A stretch of DNA of 41,229 nucleotides from an uncultured Clostridia bacterium (GCA_944367465.1 CALVWO010000009.1:1-41229), one strand, 5' to 3'; positions 7,189 to 16,137 are shown, numbered from the stretch's first letter. Notes: generated by a model from the letters alone, not told the origin. Numbers and translations are program-made.

Positions 7189-9102
7189 TTACGAGAGATA
7201 GTTCCCCCGCGCGCTCTCGTGAACGCGGAAGATGCGCACTTCCTCGCCCGTGCGGGCGTCGAGATAGATGATATATTCCTCTTCGCCGTACTTGCAGGAA
7301 AACTCGTAGCACAGCGTTTCGCGGCGGCCGACGGGCACGATGGCGAGATGGCTCGCGGTGACTTCGAGCCCCTCGGCAAGTTTCCCGCGCGCGGCGCCCT
7401 CGGAAAGCGGCGCCTCGAAGACGCGCCCGCCGTTTTCGTGATTGAGCAGGTATCCGCGGGCGTCCATGCCCACGACGCGCCCCTTCTCTTCGCAAACGCG
7501 CACCTGCACCATGTCCGGATAGCAGCGTACGCCGTCCGTCTCCGAGACATAGGTGATGCAGGCGACCATGCCCGTATCCGAGAACCATGTCGCGGTCAGA
7601 TCCTCATAGCCGCGGGCGGCGAGGAACTCGCGCGCGATCGCGTCGCACCCCGCAAGGTCGAAGTTTTTGACGGTACATGCCTCGTAGCTGTTGAAGAAGG
7701 CGACGTCGCCGCCCTTTTTGGTGACCTGCGCGAAGATCTCGAGCCCGTTTTCATCGGTGACGGTAAAGTTATAGCACTGCATGTCGCGGGCGGCGGTCTC
7801 GCCCGTGAGCTTCACATCCGCGACATGGTACCCCTCGAAGAAGGCGCGCACGCGCTCTTCCGCCCCGGCGACGCTCACTTCGTTTTCCTTATCCACGCCG
7901 TTTTCCCCGACGTTCCCCTCGCCGGCAAAGGGCGCGTCGGTGATCTCCTGCGGCTTTTTGTTAGCCTCCTTCCCCCATTCGGCAAAGCGCGAACGCATCT
8001 CAGTTTTTCCCTCGAAAAAGGCGCGCAGTTCCCCTGCGGGCGTGTTCACGGCAAGGTCGTTGAGTTCGCGCACGAGGGCGGCGTTTACCTCGTACAGCCG
8101 CGCCGCGGCGGATCGCTCCTCCTGCGTGAGCTGCTCCCCGCGGGAGAGCTTTGCCAGCATGCGGCGCGCGAATGCGTTCGTACGGTTGACGAACGAGGAG
8201 ATATCCGTGCTCGTCGCGCTGTCGACGGGGATCTTCTCGAGCGCGCTCTCCATGAGCTCGCTGTCCACGAGGATCTCGGTGAGCAGCATGCGCTGTTCGC
8301 CCGCGCCCGCAGAAACGCGGAGTTTTGCCAGATTATCGTCCATCTCTTCGGAGACGGAGACGAGCTCGAAGAGGGTCGCGCGGTAGGCGTTTTCCGAGAG
8401 CGCCGCCATCTGATTCATGCGGATGGAGCCCGCCGTGACCACCGTTGCGAGCGCGAGGCAGGCGGCGCCGAGCGAGACGACGGCGGCGATCCAGCCGCCG
8501 ATGCCGGGCGCACGCTTTTTGCCCGAGCGCTTTTCGGCGCGCGCCGTCTTCTTCTTTTCGCGGGCGGCGGCGCGCTTTTCCTGCGCCGCTCTGCGTTCCT
8601 CCTCCCGCGCCTGTATGGCTGCGGCGCGCTCCGCCTCCTGCTGCTTTTTGCGGGCGGTGCGTTCACGCTTTTCCCGCGCGAGGCGCTGCTTCTTTTCCGC
8701 GGCGCTCTCGGCGGCGATCATCTCGCGGCGCGCCGCCTTGCGGGCGTGGCGCGCCGCGCGCTCGCTCCTCTCTTCGGCGAGTTTTTCCATGCGCTTTTCC
8801 TTTGCTTTCAGTTTCGCCTGCATCTGCGCCTGTTTTTTATTCGCCCGCTGCATGCGCGCCGCTTCCTTTTTTGCGGCGCGCGCCTTTGCCGCCTCGAACC
8901 GCGCCTCGGCGGCGGCGTTTTCCTCCGCCCTGGCGCGCTCCATCTGCTCTGCGACGCGGTCCTTTTTGGGCGCGGCAGACTTTGCCGCCGCGCTCTTTTT
9001 TGTTTTCTGTCCGCCCGTGGCGGACTTTTTTGCAGTCTCTTTTTCCAGCGTCTCCACTTTTTCGGCGCCGCTCGAGACGTTTTTCCCGATCTTTTTCTCC
9101 AT
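7189..9102 (-). CDS. ypeB: YpeB-type germination protein with a long basic N-terminal extension
   Basis: YpeB is needed to stabilise and localise SleB in spores. Residues ~1-198 are an unusual Lys/Ala/Arg/Glu-rich, probably coiled-coil segment. A transmembrane helix follows at ~200-226, then the usual YpeB extracytoplasmic alpha-helical region and C-terminal PepSY-like repeats (e.g. VRAFFEGYHVADVKLTG, YEDLTATWFSDTGMVACIT, IIYLDARTGEEVRIFRV). At 637 aa it is about 190 aa longer than Bacillus YpeB because of the extension. AGGAG lies 6 nt before the ATG at 9102. It sits downstream of sleB as in other spore formers, but repeat copy E lies in the gap. Gene identity is secure from architecture plus neighbour; the role of the extension is unknown. 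Confidence 0.88.
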   Translation of the reverse strand: MEKKIGKNVSSGAEKVETLEKETAKKSATGGQKTKKSAAAKSAAPKKDRVAEQMERARAEENAAAEARFEAAKARAAKKEAARMQRANKKQAQMQAKLKAKEKRMEKLAEERSERAARHARKAARREMIAAESAAEKKQRLAREKRERTARKKQQEAERAAAIQAREEERRAAQEKRAAAREKKKTARAEKRSGKKRAPGIGGWIAAVVSLGAACLALATVVTAGSIRMNQMAALSENAYRATLFELVSVSEEMDDNLAKLRVSAGAGEQRMLLTEILVDSELMESALEKIPVDSATSTDISSFVNRTNAFARRMLAKLSRGEQLTQEERSAAARLYEVNAALVRELNDLAVNTPAGELRAFFEGKTEMRSRFAEWGKEANKKPQEITDAPFAGEGNVGENGVDKENEVSVAGAEERVRAFFEGYHVADVKLTGETAARDMQCYNFTVTDENGLEIFAQVTKKGGDVAFFNSYEACTVKNFDLAGCDAIAREFLAARGYEDLTATWFSDTGMVACITYVSETDGVRCYPDMVQVRVCEEKGRVVGMDARGYLLNHENGGRVFEAPLSEGAARGKLAEGLEVTASHLAIVPVGRRETLCYEFSCKYGEEEYIIYLDARTGEEVRIFRVHESARGNYLS

Positions 9103-9177
9103 ATTTATCTCCTGAAATCCCCCATATTACGCCGGAGGCAAAATAAGTTTGCGCTTGCGACTTATGCGGAAGAGTGA

Positions 9178-9302
9178 GATAGCGCGCGAAACTGTTGCAA
9201 CTTGCGCGCTATCGAGAGAAACCAAACGCGAAGCGCAAGCGCACGTTGGATTTCTCTTCCGCTCACGGAATTCTTTTCGTCAGTCCGAAAAGAATTTCGT
9301 GA
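9178..9302 (+). repeat. Three-hairpin intergenic element, copy E
   Basis: Read on the plus strand, in the 203-bp sleB-ypeB gap. Stem 1 is GATAGCGCGC (9178-9187)/GCGCGCTATC (9204-9213) with CTGTTGCAA in the loop. Stem 2 is AGAGAAA/TTTCTCT with an inner CCAA/TTGG. Terminal hairpin H2 is 9263-9279/9286-9302 with loop TCAGTC. It ends 3 nt from the sleB stop codon. Its stem-1 bases differ completely from copies A and C, yet pairing is kept. Confidence 0.8.
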
Positions 9303-9305
9303 ACA

Positions 9306-10046
9306 TTAAATCGCAAAGACGTGCTTTCCGATCACCGTGACCGTCTGCCGCTCGAAGATCCACGCGCTCGTGGCAACGGCGGGGTTGTAATAGTACAGGC
9401 ATCCGTAAGTCGGATCCCAGCCGTTCATCGCGTCGCGGGCGGCGTTGTATGCCGTTTCGTTGGGTTCGAGGTTGATCTGCCCGTCGTCCACCGCGGTAAA
9501 GGCGCCCTTCTGATAGATGACGCCTGCCACCGTGTTGGGGAACTGCGGGCTCTTGACGCGGTTGACGATGACCGCGCCGATGGCGACCTGCCCCGTATAA
9601 CTCTCTCCCCTGCCCTCGGCGTAGATCGCCTTTGCCATGAGGTAGAGATCGGACGAAGTATAGCCGTTCACGCCGCCCTGCTGCCCCTTTCCGCCGCCGT
9701 CGTCGAGCGCATTGTAGGAATCGTTCATGCCGAGCGCTCTGTACGTCGCTTTGCCGACGATCCCGTCGGCGGTCAGCCCGTTCTTCTGCTGAAACGCGAC
9801 GACCGCCCTGCGCGTTCCCGCGCCGAAGATGCCGTCGACCGCGCCCGTATAGTAGCCCCAGTTTTTGAGGCGGCGCTGCACTTCCCGCACCTCTCCGCCC
9901 GTGCTCCCCTGCCGGAGCACGGCGGTCTCGACGGCGACGAGCGCCGCGTCCCCGGGCGTGTGCGCGAGGATCGCCGCCGTGCCGCCCGCGGCTGCGCCGC
10001 CGAGGAGCACGAGAGACAGCGCGCCGATCATCAAAGTCTTCTTCAT
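9306..10046 (-). CDS. sleB: Spore cortex-lytic enzyme SleB
   Basis: Hydrolyses spore cortex peptidoglycan during germination (lytic transglycosylase acting at muramic-lactam sites). Residues 1-30 form a signal peptide. A peptidoglycan-binding type 1 domain follows (~40-105; GEVREVQRRLKNWGYYTGAVDG...FQQKNGL). The Hydrolase_2 (CwlJ/SleB) catalytic domain is ~128-246, with AEGRGE carrying the expected catalytic Glu and AIGAVIVNRV after it. Length (246 aa) is normal. AGGAGG is 5 nt before the ATG at 10046. It is first gene of a sleB-ypeB pair. A forespore promoter is expected, but I could not identify one with confidence. Confidence 0.93.
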   Translation of the reverse strand: MKKTLMIGALSLVLLGGAAAGGTAAILAHTPGDAALVAVETAVLRQGSTGGEVREVQRRLKNWGYYTGAVDGIFGAGTRRAVVAFQQKNGLTADGIVGKATYRALGMNDSYNALDDGGGKGQQGGVNGYTSSDLYLMAKAIYAEGRGESYTGQVAIGAVIVNRVKSPQFPNTVAGVIYQKGAFTAVDDGQINLEPNETAYNAARDAMNGWDPTYGCLYYYNPAVATSAWIFERQTVTVIGKHVFAI

Positions 10047-10291
10047 AGTATCCTCCTGAAGTCAACTTGCGCGCCTTCGGGATTTTTTATGCAGCGATCT
10101 CCGAACGAACCGCCGCGCGCCGCCCGATGCGCCCGAAAAAAGGGTTTGCACACCCTTCCGCCGCGCCGATTTCCGAAAATTTTTCCGAATTCTTTATTTT
10201 TTACAAATTTTTTACAATTGCGGTAGATTTTTGTGAGGACTTTTGCGCGCCGATGCCTTATAATAGGAAAGTACACAAAGGAAACGAGATC

Positions 10292-11092
10292 ATGCCTGCA
10301 ACATACGCACACAGAAAATTCGGAAGAGAGATCGCGGCGCTGTCCGGGGAGCAATTCCCCGAGATCGCGGCGCATGAAAAAGCCTTCGCGCTGGGGCTGC
10401 ACGGTCCCGACCCCCTCTTTTACTACAAGCCGCTCAAAAAGAACGACGTAAAAAAGCAGGGCGACCTCCTGCACGAGGAGCGTGCGGCGGACTTTTTTAC
10501 GGCGGCGCGCCCCGTGTACCTCGCGCGGGGGAGCCGCGCGGCGGACCGCGCCTATCTTCTGGGCTTTGCCTGCCACTTCTGCCTGGACAGCGTATGCCAC
10601 GGGGAAGTGGCGCGGCAGATGGAGCTGACGGGCATGACGCACGTGGGCGTAGAAGCCGCATTCGAGCGCATACTGCTCAAAGAGGACGGACACGACCCCG
10701 TGAAGGCGCGCCTCGCAACGCATATAAGCGCGGAAAAGGACGCCGTATCCGCGCTTGCCGCCTATTGCGGCGTGACGGAGCGGGAGGCAAAGAAGGCGGC
10801 AAAGGCAATGCGCTTTTACAGCGATCTGTTGCGCGCGCCTGGCGCGTTCAGGCGCGGGATGCTCCGCCTCGGGCTGCGCATTGCGGGGAAGTACGATTCG
10901 ATCGCGCCCATGATGATCCCCGCCGCCGACACCGCCGCGGCGAACGCGAGCAACGCGGCGCTGCGCCCCTTGTATGACCGGGCGGTCGGGAAGGCGAAAA
11001 AACTTCTGCCCAATCTGAGAGAGTTCCTGGAGCGCGGAACGGCGCTGGATGAAGCCTTTATGAGCAACTTTGAATCGGAAAAACAAATCTGA
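10292..11092 (+). CDS. Zinc-dependent phospholipase C-like protein
   Basis: 266-aa protein resembling the zinc-dependent phospholipase C/S1-P1 nuclease-like family found as small proteins in Firmicutes. Metal-ligand-like residues are visible in order: YAHRKFG near the N-terminus, LGLHGPDPLFY (H-x-x-D), LLHEERAADFF, and CHFCLDSVCHGEVARQM in the middle. There is no signal peptide, so it is probably cytoplasmic, unlike secreted toxins. The ATG at 10292 follows AAAGGAAACG; the upstream open frame crosses the promoter region. TATAAT at 10259-10264 suggests a start of transcription ~25 nt upstream, but the -35 is poor. The MFS gene begins 17 bp downstream, so the two are likely co-transcribed. Substrate unknown. 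Confidence 0.75.
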   Translation: MPATYAHRKFGREIAALSGEQFPEIAAHEKAFALGLHGPDPLFYYKPLKKNDVKKQGDLLHEERAADFFTAARPVYLARGSRAADRAYLLGFACHFCLDSVCHGEVARQMELTGMTHVGVEAAFERILLKEDGHDPVKARLATHISAEKDAVSALAAYCGVTEREAKKAAKAMRFYSDLLRAPGAFRRGMLRLGLRIAGKYDSIAPMMIPAADTAAANASNAALRPLYDRAVGKAKKLLPNLREFLERGTALDEAFMSNFESEKQI

Positions 11093-11109
11093 AACGGGAG
11101 ATCTGAAGA

Positions 11110-12477
11110 ATGAAGAGATTGTCACCCCAGCGCAGGCTGGAACGCAACTGGATCCTGTACGACGTCGGCAATTCGGCGTTTACCCTGCTCATCAGCACCA
11201 TCATGCCCATCTACTTCAACTACCTTGCGGGACAGGGCGGGGTGGACGCCACCACGGCGACCGCCTACTGGGGCTACGCCGCGAGCATCGTGACGCTGTG
11301 CGTCGCCATCATCAGCCCCATCCTCGGCACGCTGAGCGATTTTTCGGGATATAAGCGCCCCATATTCATGTTCTTTGCATGCGCGGGCGTGATCGGATGC
11401 GCGGCGCTGGGCATTCCCATGCCGTGGCTGGTGTTCCTCGTCGTATTCATCGTTACAAAGATCTTTTACTCGGCGAGCCTCGTCTTTTACGACGCCATGC
11501 TCGTGGACGTGACCACGCACGACCGCACCGATGACGTGTCCTCCAAGGGCTATGCCTGGGGATATATCGGGAGCTGCATCCCCTTCCTCGTCAGCATCGC
11601 CATCGTGCTGCTGACCGACCTGGAGTACGCCGTATCCATTCCCATCGCGCTCATCATCAATGCGCTGTGGTGGCTCGGCTTTACCCTGCCCCTCGCCAAG
11701 ACCTACCGCCAGACGCACTTCGTGCCCCGCTCGCCGCACGCCGTGCGCGACAACTTCAAACGCCTCTTCTCGGTGTTCTCCAAAAAGAGCGACGTCCCCA
11801 ACAAAAAGGGCATCATCCTTTTCCTCGTCGCGTTCTTCCTCTACATCGACGGCGTGTACACCATCATCGACATGGCGACTTCCTTCGGCACGGCGCTTGG
11901 GTTCGATACGGTGAATCTGCTGCTGGCGCTGCTGCTGACGCAGATCATCGCCTTCCCCTCCGCCATCATCTTCGGCAAACTCACAAAAAAGGTGCGCAAC
12001 GACATCCTCATCCTCATCTGCATCGCCGCGTACACATGCGTCGGGCTGTTCGCCGTATTCATGACGGAGGCATGGCAGTTCTGGATGCTCGCCTGCGCCG
12101 TGGGGCTCTTCCAGGGCGGCGTGCAGGCGCTCTCGCGCTCCTACTTCGCCAAGATCATCCCCGCCGATCAGTCGGGGTGTCTGTTCGGGATCCTCGACAT
12201 CTTCGGCAAGGGCGCGGCGTTCTTCGGCACCCTCCTCGTGAGCATCGTGACGGACGCGACGGACTCCGTCAACCTCGGCGCCATCCCCATCGTGTGTCTG
12301 TTTGCGGTCGGCGTGACCGTGTTCATCATTGCGGCGCGGGTCAACCGCCCCTTCCTTGCGAAACAGGCGGCCGACGACGCGGCGGCAGAAGCGCAGGACG
12401 ACGCATCGCCCGCGGACGGACGGGAAACGCAGGACGATACGGCGCCTGCGGACGGACGGGAAACGCAGGACGACTGA
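11110..12477 (+). CDS. Atg22-like (UMF1-type) MFS transporter
   Basis: Twelve-helix major facilitator of the Atg22/YxiO family; bacterial substrates are largely unknown. The opening NWILYDVGNSAFTLLISTIMPIYF is family-typical, followed by GTLSDFSGYKRP (the MFS loop 2-3 motif) and, in the second half, GLFQGGVQALSRSYFAKIIP. The final ~30 residues form a hydrophilic tail built from a 36-bp tandem repeat (12393-12464 plus a partial unit), giving two copies of QDD-x-x-PADGRET. GGGAG precedes the ATG. It lies 17 bp after the phospholipase-like gene and ends at a bidirectional terminator. Confidence 0.85.
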   Translation: MKRLSPQRRLERNWILYDVGNSAFTLLISTIMPIYFNYLAGQGGVDATTATAYWGYAASIVTLCVAIISPILGTLSDFSGYKRPIFMFFACAGVIGCAALGIPMPWLVFLVVFIVTKIFYSASLVFYDAMLVDVTTHDRTDDVSSKGYAWGYIGSCIPFLVSIAIVLLTDLEYAVSIPIALIINALWWLGFTLPLAKTYRQTHFVPRSPHAVRDNFKRLFSVFSKKSDVPNKKGIILFLVAFFLYIDGVYTIIDMATSFGTALGFDTVNLLLALLLTQIIAFPSAIIFGKLTKKVRNDILILICIAAYTCVGLFAVFMTEAWQFWMLACAVGLFQGGVQALSRSYFAKIIPADQSGCLFGILDIFGKGAAFFGTLLVSIVTDATDSVNLGAIPIVCLFAVGVTVFIIAARVNRPFLAKQAADDAAAEAQDDASPADGRETQDDTAPADGRETQDD

Positions 12478-12497
12478 GCATAGAATAAAAGGAATAC

Positions 12498-12536
12498 AAA
12501 ACGGCGGCGGACTGCCATGCAGTCCGCCGCCGTTTT
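12498..12536. terminator. Bidirectional terminator between convergent operons
   Basis: A perfect 15-bp GC-rich stem (ACGGCGGCGGACTGC and complement, loop CAT) flanked by AAAA and TTTT. It serves the MFS gene (plus) and the serS-exonuclease-rsmF operon (minus). Confidence 0.9.
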
Positions 12537-12545
12537 ATTGCTGTT

Positions 12546-13826
12546 TCACACCTTCCGGAGCCCCTTCGGATAGTGGTTCTTCAGAATGCCGTTCACCGCC
12601 TTGCCGAGCCCGAGCGGGCAGCCGCCGTACCCCACGGCGCACCAGCCGTTCTCCGCCTCGCAGGGGAGCGTCTCGCCGCGCAGATAGCGTTCCGCCTCCG
12701 CCGCCGAAAGAGGCAAAAATCGGGCGAGCTCCTCCCGTTTTGCCGCCATGGCGAGGGCATGGGCGGGGGTAAAGCGCTTGCCGTCGAACGTGCCGAGCTC
12801 CACGCCCGCGCGGAGCGTTCGCACGGGGAGCGCGGGCATGCCCGCGGGCAGCAGAAACATGCGCCCCCCTTCGAGCGCGGTGACGCTGCCTTCGGGCGGG
12901 GCGGCAAAGAACGACGCGGCAAATTCCGCATACGCCCTTTCCGCCGCCGGGACGCGTCTGACGGGATGCGGGCGCGCATCCTCCCGCGCGCCCGTCCGCT
13001 TTTCGAGCACCGCCGCAAAGTGCCCCTCTCCGCGCACCTCGTGCGGGAGGAGGAGCTCCTGCTTGACGAGCGAAAACTCCGCATGACGGGCAAGGAAGTC
13101 CGCGATCTGCCCCTCGTTTTCGCCGTACTCGAACGTGCAGGTGGAATAGACGAGCCGACCGCCGCCGCAGAGCATCTGCGCCGCGGCGTCGAGGATATCC
13201 CGCTGACGGGCGATACACCGCGCGACGTTCTCCGCGCTCCACTCCCCGACGGCGTCCCCGTCCTTGCGGAACATCCCCTCGCCCGAGCAGGGCGCGTCCA
13301 CCAGGATCTTATCGAAATATGCGGGCAGACGCGCGGCGAGCGAGGCGGGATCGGCGCTGACGACGGCGCAGTTTCGGATGCCCAGCCGTTCCGCGTTCTG
13401 CGAGAGGACGCGTGCGCGGTCGTATACGAACTCGTTGGAAACGAGCACGCCCTCCCCCCGCAGCGCCGCGGCGAGCTGGGCGGTCTTGCCGCCGGGCGCG
13501 GCGCACAGATCGAGCACGCGCTCGCCCGGGCGCACCCCGAGAAGGGGCGCCGCGCACATGGCGCTCGGCTCCTGCGCGTAGATGAGCCCCGCATGATGGG
13601 CGATCGTACTCCCCACCTTCTCCGCGTCGGTGTAAAACCCGTCCTCCGCCCACGGCACGGGCGCAGACAAGTGCGGGAAAAGCGCGGAGAGCGCCGCGGG
13701 CGCGATCTTCAGCGTGTTGACGCGCACGCCGCGGACGGGCGCATCCTCCATAGCGCGCAAAAAGGCGGGGAACCCCTCTCCCAGCCTTTTTTGCATCCTT
13801 TCAAGATATTCCTGCGGAAGCCTCAT
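12546..13826 (-). CDS. rsmF: RsmF-type rRNA (cytosine-C5) methyltransferase
   Basis: SAM-dependent m5C methylase of the NOL1/NOP2/Sun family acting on 16S rRNA. The 426-aa protein shows an N-terminal RNA-binding part, the SAM-binding motif LDLCAAPGGKTAQLA, the PC motif DAPCSGEGMFRKD and the TC motif YSTCTFEYGENE; the two cysteines are the release and nucleophile residues of the family. The C-terminal ~120 residues (GWCAVGYGGCPLGLGKAVNG) match the RsmF-specific tail rather than RsmB. Start chosen at 13826, where ATGA overlaps the stop of the upstream exonuclease gene; the longer frame only reads through that gene. Third gene of the serS operon. Confidence 0.92.
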   Translation of the reverse strand: MRLPQEYLERMQKRLGEGFPAFLRAMEDAPVRGVRVNTLKIAPAALSALFPHLSAPVPWAEDGFYTDAEKVGSTIAHHAGLIYAQEPSAMCAAPLLGVRPGERVLDLCAAPGGKTAQLAAALRGEGVLVSNEFVYDRARVLSQNAERLGIRNCAVVSADPASLAARLPAYFDKILVDAPCSGEGMFRKDGDAVGEWSAENVARCIARQRDILDAAAQMLCGGGRLVYSTCTFEYGENEGQIADFLARHAEFSLVKQELLLPHEVRGEGHFAAVLEKRTGAREDARPHPVRRVPAAERAYAEFAASFFAAPPEGSVTALEGGRMFLLPAGMPALPVRTLRAGVELGTFDGKRFTPAHALAMAAKREELARFLPLSAAEAERYLRGETLPCEAENGWCAVGYGGCPLGLGKAVNGILKNHYPKGLRKV

Positions 13827-14782
13827 AGCCCCTCCAGCGCATGCTCGAGATTTTCGAGCGGGACGAAGGTCGCCCCGGCGGTGACGGCGTTCTGAAAGCG
13901 CACGCCGCCCTGCCCGCGCGCGATATATACGTTGCACTCCCCGGGATGGGAAGTATACTTCCCGCCCGAGGCGAAGATGGCGGCGACGAGATGTACCGAA
14001 AGCGGAACTTCCTCCTCGACCTCCTTGGAAAAGCAGAACACCTTTCCCTCGAGCGTGCCGCCCTTTTTGCGGCGGTGCATATATTTGTTGACGTACCGGT
14101 AAAATTCGTCGTGCGCCCTGGCGCGGCGGTCGCGCTCTTCGTCGCGCTCGGCGATGTAGTTTTTCAGCCCCTGCGAAGCAAGCGGCGTGATCTTCCCGCC
14201 CGCGATGCGCCCCGCGCGGATGCGGTAGCGGCCGACGAGCTCCGGAACGGTCGAGACGCCCTCGCGCGAGACGAGCGCCTGACAGACGCGCATCGTCGCG
14301 TAGGCGTCGTCCACCGCGCAGTGCGGCGTGAACTCCACCCCGAGCTCCTCCGCCATCGCACCCAGTCCGAGCTGACGGGAGAAACTCTTTTGCATGTTCA
14401 TGTAAAAGAACTGCGTATCGTAAAATTCGAATCTGAAGGAAGGGAGCTTGTAGCGGTGCGTCTCCAGATTGAGATAATTGACGTCGTTGAGGGTCGCGTG
14501 ACCCAGGACGATATGTTCCTTATCTTCGAGGAGCGCCTTGATGCGGTCGTACACCGCGGGAAAGGCGGGATATTTTTTGAAATCCTCGTACACGTACGGG
14601 AGCACCAGCCCTTCCCGCCCCTTGCGGTCGGTGAGGTGGAATTTCCCTTTGGGATTGAGCAGGATGTCCTCCCGTTCCAGAACGTTGAACCGCTCGTCAG
14701 TGAGCACATACCCGAAGGCGCAGATCTTGGCGACGCTCTTGAACACGCAGGCGCATTCGATATCGAAAAAGACGTACCTCAT
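13823..14782 (-). CDS. DEDD-family 3'-5' exonuclease with BRCT-like C-terminus
   Basis: DnaQ/RNase T-fold exonuclease, 319 aa. Exo I is at the N-terminus (FFDIECAC, D-x-E), Exo II is LGHATLNDVNYL, and Exo III is HCAVDDAYATM (H-x(4)-D), so the catalytic acids are present. Residues ~245-319 (GKVFCFSKEVEEE...ASGGKYTSHPGECNVYIARG) look like a BRCT domain, as in other clostridial exonuclease-BRCT proteins. The ATG at 14782 overlaps the serS TAA (TAATG), and its own stop overlaps the rsmF ATG (ATGA), so translation is probably coupled along the operon. Whether it acts on DNA repair intermediates or RNA is unknown. Confidence 0.85.
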   Translation of the reverse strand: MRYVFFDIECACVFKSVAKICAFGYVLTDERFNVLEREDILLNPKGKFHLTDRKGREGLVLPYVYEDFKKYPAFPAVYDRIKALLEDKEHIVLGHATLNDVNYLNLETHRYKLPSFRFEFYDTQFFYMNMQKSFSRQLGLGAMAEELGVEFTPHCAVDDAYATMRVCQALVSREGVSTVPELVGRYRIRAGRIAGGKITPLASQGLKNYIAERDEERDRRARAHDEFYRYVNKYMHRRKKGGTLEGKVFCFSKEVEEEVPLSVHLVAAIFASGGKYTSHPGECNVYIARGQGGVRFQNAVTAGATFVPLENLEHALEGL

Positions 14783-16068
14783 TACTTGCGGGGAACGAGT
14801 TTTTCCGTGCCGCCCATATAGGGACGGAGCACTTCGGGGATATCGACGCTGCCGTCCGCATTGAGATGATTCTCGAGGAACGCGATGAGCATTCTGGGCG
14901 GGGCGACGACGGTGTTGTTGAGGGTGTGGGCAAAGCTGCTGCCCTTTTCGCCCTTGTAGCGGATGCCGAGGCGGCGCGCCTGCGCGTCGGTGAGGTTGGA
15001 GCAGGAGCCGACTTCGAAATACTTCTTCTGGCGGGGGCTCCATGCCTCCACGTCGACGCTGCGGTATTTGAGATCGGCAAGATCGCCCGAGCAGCATTCG
15101 AGCGTGCGCACGGGGATCCCCATGGAGACGAACAGCTCGACGGTGTAATTCCACATCCTGTCGTACCACATCTCGCTCTCTTCGGGCTTGCAGATGACGA
15201 TCATCTCCTGCTTTTCGAACTGGTGGATGCGGTAGATGCCGCGCTCCTCGATGCCGTGCGCCCCCTTCTCCTTGCGGAAACAGGGCGAATAGCTGGTGAG
15301 CGTGAGCGGGAGCTGCTTTTCGTCGAGCGTGGTGTTCATGAACCGCCCGATCATGGAGTGTTCGCTCGTGCCGATGAGATAGAGGTCTTCGCCCTCGATC
15401 TTATACATCATGCCCTCCATCTCCTCGAAGCTCATGACGCCCGAAACGACGTCGGAACGGATCATGAAGGGCGGGATGCAGTAGGTGAATCCCTTGTTGA
15501 TCATGAAATCGCGCGCATAGGCGAGCACCGCGGAATGGAGCCGCGCGACGTCGCCGACGAGGTAGTAGAACCCCTGCCCCGAAGTGCGGCGGGCGCTGTC
15601 GAGATCGATGCCGGAAAGGCGCTCGAGGATATCGAGATGGTAAGGCACCTCGAAATCGGGCACCCTGGGTTCCAGAAAGCGCTGCCGCTCGACGTTTTCG
15701 GAATCGTCTTTGCCGACGGGGGTATCGTCGGAGACGATGTTGGGGATGCGCATCATGACGGCTTTGAGGCGCGCGCCGACCTCCTCGCTCTCCGCCTCGA
15801 TCTGCGAAAGGCGGGCGGCGTTGGCGTTGACCTGCGCCTTGACGGCCTCCGCTTCCTCCGTCTTTTTCTCGCGCATGAGCGCGCCGATCTGTTTGGAGAG
15901 CGTGTTGCGCGCGGCGCGAAGGACGTCGCCCTCCGTCTGGAGCGCGCGGCGCTTTTCGTCGAGAGCGAGCGCCTCGTCCACGAGCGGGAGCTTCTGATGC
16001 TGGAATTTCTTTTCGATGTTCCTGCGCACGCGGTCGGGGTCGCTGCGCAGCAGGGCGATGTCGATCAT
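14782..16068 (-). CDS. serS: Seryl-tRNA synthetase
   Basis: Charges tRNA-Ser with serine in the cytoplasm. The 428-aa protein has the N-terminal long coiled-coil arm (about residues 25-105) that grips the tRNA long variable arm. The class II core follows: TSEHSMIG, motif 2 (CFRKEKGAHGIEERGIYRIHQF) and the serine-pocket/motif 3 region EVGSCSNLTDAQARRL. The start at 16068 gives the standard MIDIALLRSDPD opening with GAGGT 10 nt upstream; the long upstream frame runs through the promoter. The leader is only ~35 nt, with no T-box. It heads a three-gene overlapping operon. Confidence 0.97.
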   Translation of the reverse strand: MIDIALLRSDPDRVRRNIEKKFQHQKLPLVDEALALDEKRRALQTEGDVLRAARNTLSKQIGALMREKKTEEAEAVKAQVNANAARLSQIEAESEEVGARLKAVMMRIPNIVSDDTPVGKDDSENVERQRFLEPRVPDFEVPYHLDILERLSGIDLDSARRTSGQGFYYLVGDVARLHSAVLAYARDFMINKGFTYCIPPFMIRSDVVSGVMSFEEMEGMMYKIEGEDLYLIGTSEHSMIGRFMNTTLDEKQLPLTLTSYSPCFRKEKGAHGIEERGIYRIHQFEKQEMIVICKPEESEMWYDRMWNYTVELFVSMGIPVRTLECCSGDLADLKYRSVDVEAWSPRQKKYFEVGSCSNLTDAQARRLGIRYKGEKGSSFAHTLNNTVVAPPRMLIAFLENHLNADGSVDIPEVLRPYMGGTEKLVPRK

Positions 16069-16108
16069 AGTTTCGTTTACCTCATGTAAATTGAGAAATT
16101 TCCTCCAT

Positions 16109-16137
16109 ATTATATACCTATCGGCGGAAAAATGCAA
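16109..16137 (-). promoter_or_regulatory. Sigma-A promoter of the serS operon
   Basis: TTGCAT (16132-16137), 17-nt spacer, TATAAT (16109-16114) on the minus strand. Confidence 0.82.

Noticed and set aside
10047..10100. Sigma-G promoter for sleB (GCATA...CAAGTTG)
   Set aside because: Spacing is acceptable but the -10 is a poor match and would place the transcription start inside the Shine-Dalgarno.
10135..10165. AAGGGT/ACCCTT hairpin with T-run upstream of sleB
   Set aside because: Only a 6-bp stem, and no leftward transcript to terminate is evident; possible attenuator but too weak to call.
16069..16108. T-box leader for serS
   Set aside because: The promoter leaves only a ~35-nt leader with no T-box core or antiterminator.
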